Source: Pseudomonadota bacterium
GTDB taxonomy: Bacteria > Pseudomonadota > Alphaproteobacteria > SMXQ01
DNA: 7,768 bases
Direction: 5' to 3'
NCBI GenBank assembly: GCA_022562375.1
Contig: JADFPK010000077.1
Span: 1 to 7,768, forward strand
Of the stretch, positions 5,944 through 7,768 are shown one piece after another; positions within the stretch are counted from its first letter, which is position 1, and every line of letters starts with the position of its first letter. A program made the position numbers and the translations under genes. Below the pieces are notes generated by a model. The model was not told the DNA's origin, made no database searches, and was given only the letters and a program-made list of their open reading frames with translations.

Positions 5944-7334
5944 AGACCATTGACGTTACGGCCCCTTACGACGGCGCCATGCTCGGCGAGGTTCCGGTTT
6001 CGAGCGGTGCGGAGGTGGAAGCGGCGCTCGCTACGGCGCATGCCCTTTACCGCGACAGGGATGGCTGGATACCGACACCCCGGCGCATCGAGATCCTCAG
6101 GAACGCGGCGCGGTTGATCAGCGAACGGCGCGATGAGCTGGCGCTGCAATCGGCGCGGGAAGGCGGCAAACCGTTGACCGACTCGCGCATCGAACTGGAC
6201 CGGGCGGTGGACGGCATCGAGGTCTGCGTCGAGGTGCTCAGGACCGAAACCGGCGGCGTTATCCCGATGAACATCAACCCCGCGTCCGCCGGGCGCGCCG
6301 CCTTCACGCAGTACGAGCCGATAGGCGTCGTGGTCGCGGTCAGCGCCTTCAACCATCCCTTCAACCTCATCGTCCACCAGGTGGCTCCGGCGGTGGCGGC
6401 CGGCTGCCCGGTCATCGTAAAGCCGGCGAGCGCGACGCCGATGTCGTGCTTCGCCTTCGTCGACATCCTCCACCAGGCGGGGTTGCCCAAGGACTGGTGC
6501 CGCGCCATGGTGCCCGAAACCCGCGACCTTGGCACCACCCTGGTGACCGATCGAAGGGTCGCCTTCTTCAGCTTCATCGGCAGTGCGAAGGTCGGGTGGA
6601 CGCTGCGTTCGAAATTGGCGCCGGGCGCGCGCTGTGCGCTCGAGCACGGCGGCGCCGCGCCGGTGATCGTCGCCGCCGACGCCGATCTCGACGACGCCCT
6701 GCCGAGGCTCGCCAAGGGCGGCTTCTATCATGCCGGGCAGGTTTGCGTTTCCGTCCAGCGTGTTTTCGCCGACGCCGGCATCGCCGACGAAGTGGCCCGG
6801 CGGCTGGGCGCGCTTGGCGACGCCATGAAGGTCGGCGATCCTGGCGAACCGGACACCGAGGTCGGACCCCTGATCAACCACCGCGAGGTCGACCGGGTGC
6901 ACCAGTGGGTCGGCGAAGCCGTCGACGCCGGGGCAAGACTGGTCAGCGGTGGGGAAAAGATTTCGGACAGTTGCTACAAGCCGACGGTGCTGTTCGATCC
7001 ACCCGGCGACGCCTTGGTGTCGGCGCGGGAGATTTTCGGACCGGTGATCTGTGTGTATCCCTACACCGACATGGACGAAGCCATCGGCCGGGCGAACGGC
7101 TTGGAGGTGGCGTTCCAGGCCGCCGTCTTCACTTCGAACCTGGACACCGCGCTCCGCTGCTTTCGGCGTCTCGACGGCACCGCGGTGATGGTCAACGACC
7201 ACACGGCTTTCAGGGTCGACTGGATGCCGTTCGCCGGCGCGCGTGAGTCGGGGCACGGCGTCGGCGGCATTCCGCATACCATCCACGACATGCGCACGGA
7301 GAAGATGATGGTCCTGCGGTCCGATGAATTGTGA
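5940..7334 (+). CDS. NAD(P)-dependent aldehyde dehydrogenase family protein
   Basis: A cytoplasmic enzyme predicted to oxidise an aldehyde to the acid with NAD or NADP; the substrate is not identifiable. It has 464 residues, near the lower end of the family's usual size, and is complete. Motifs appear in order: oxyanion-hole Asn138 (SAFNHPFN), cofactor-binding Lys161 (VKPASATP), the FIGSAKVG loop, general-base Glu235 (ALEHGGAAPVIV), catalytic Cys269 (AGQVCVSVQR) and Glu364 (EIFGPVI) that contacts the nicotinamide ribose. The Glu-to-Cys distance of 34 residues is the standard one. The usual ELGG string reads LEHGG here, placing it in a subgroup apart from the classical betaine-aldehyde and succinate-semialdehyde enzymes. 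It is divergent from the minus-strand cyclase and followed by gdhA after 61 bases, with no terminator seen between. A shared transcript with gdhA is possible. Confidence 0.93.
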   Translation: MKTIDVTAPYDGAMLGEVPVSSGAEVEAALATAHALYRDRDGWIPTPRRIEILRNAARLISERRDELALQSAREGGKPLTDSRIELDRAVDGIEVCVEVLRTETGGVIPMNINPASAGRAAFTQYEPIGVVVAVSAFNHPFNLIVHQVAPAVAAGCPVIVKPASATPMSCFAFVDILHQAGLPKDWCRAMVPETRDLGTTLVTDRRVAFFSFIGSAKVGWTLRSKLAPGARCALEHGGAAPVIVAADADLDDALPRLAKGGFYHAGQVCVSVQRVFADAGIADEVARRLGALGDAMKVGDPGEPDTEVGPLINHREVDRVHQWVGEAVDAGARLVSGGEKISDSCYKPTVLFDPPGDALVSAREIFGPVICVYPYTDMDEAIGRANGLEVAFQAAVFTSNLDTALRCFRRLDGTAVMVNDHTAFRVDWMPFAGARESGHGVGGIPHTIHDMRTEKMMVLRSDEL

Positions 7335-7347
7335 CGGTGAATGTGCC

Positions 7348-7768
<421 letters not shown>

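Noticed and set aside
5766..7286. A 506-codon open frame antisense to the aldehyde dehydrogenase
   Set aside because: It mirrors the dehydrogenase gene, its product is rich in Arg, Asp, Gly and His with no domain, and long antisense frames are common in GC-rich DNA. The sense frame has all catalytic motifs.
7330..7345. Possible CRP-type cAMP receptor site ahead of gdhA (TGTGA at 7330-7334)
   Set aside because: The second half at the right spacing reads ATGTG rather than TCACA, so there is only one half-site; it would have been attractive given the cyclases nearby, but is not supported.

Overview
The window looks like chromosomal DNA from a GC-rich alphaproteobacterium, possibly Rhodospirillales-like. 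The grounds are strong G/C preference at third codon positions, paired CHASE2-type adenylate cyclases, a twin-arginine-like signal peptide, and the overall style of the aldehyde dehydrogenase and glutamate dehydrogenase. The species cannot be named from sequence alone. There are no RNA genes, insertion sequences, CRISPR arrays or phage genes. Coding density is very high, and no gene-free stretch exceeds 300 bases.

Left part (1-3423, plus strand): an apparent three-gene operon. It begins with the C-terminal end of a beta-rich, probably exported protein (a FecR-domain partner is the best guess). Next, overlapping it by 23 bases, is a membrane-bound CHASE2 plus class III adenylate cyclase. Seven bases after that comes a periplasmic M48 zinc metalloprotease with a twin-arginine-like signal.

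Middle (3461-5674, minus strand): a second, divergent-in-sequence CHASE2 adenylate cyclase converges on the protease gene with only 37 bases between the stop codons. Two transmembrane cAMP-producing sensors therefore flank one periplasmic protease. Both cyclases carry all catalytic residues and end in the same kind of C-terminal tail. Both have the class IIIb-type substitution (Thr or Ser) at the adenine-specifying position.

Divergent control region (5675-5939): a probable promoter reads leftward into the second cyclase. Its predicted transcription start falls on the A of the ATG, which suggests a leaderless mRNA. A long inverted repeat overlaps the -35 element. A strong Shine-Dalgarno followed by a GTG-started small reading frame leads into the next gene through an ATGA overlap.

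Right part (5940-7768, plus strand): a complete NAD(P)-dependent aldehyde dehydrogenase, then after 61 bases the first 124 codons of an NADP-type glutamate dehydrogenase (gdhA) that runs off the right edge. These are ordinary metabolic genes with no evident link to the cAMP module.

The most interesting content is the grouping of a candidate FecR-like protein, two CHASE2 cyclases and an M48 protease. It may be an envelope-sensing cAMP module in which proteolysis and second-messenger synthesis are linked. That link is inferred from gene order only.
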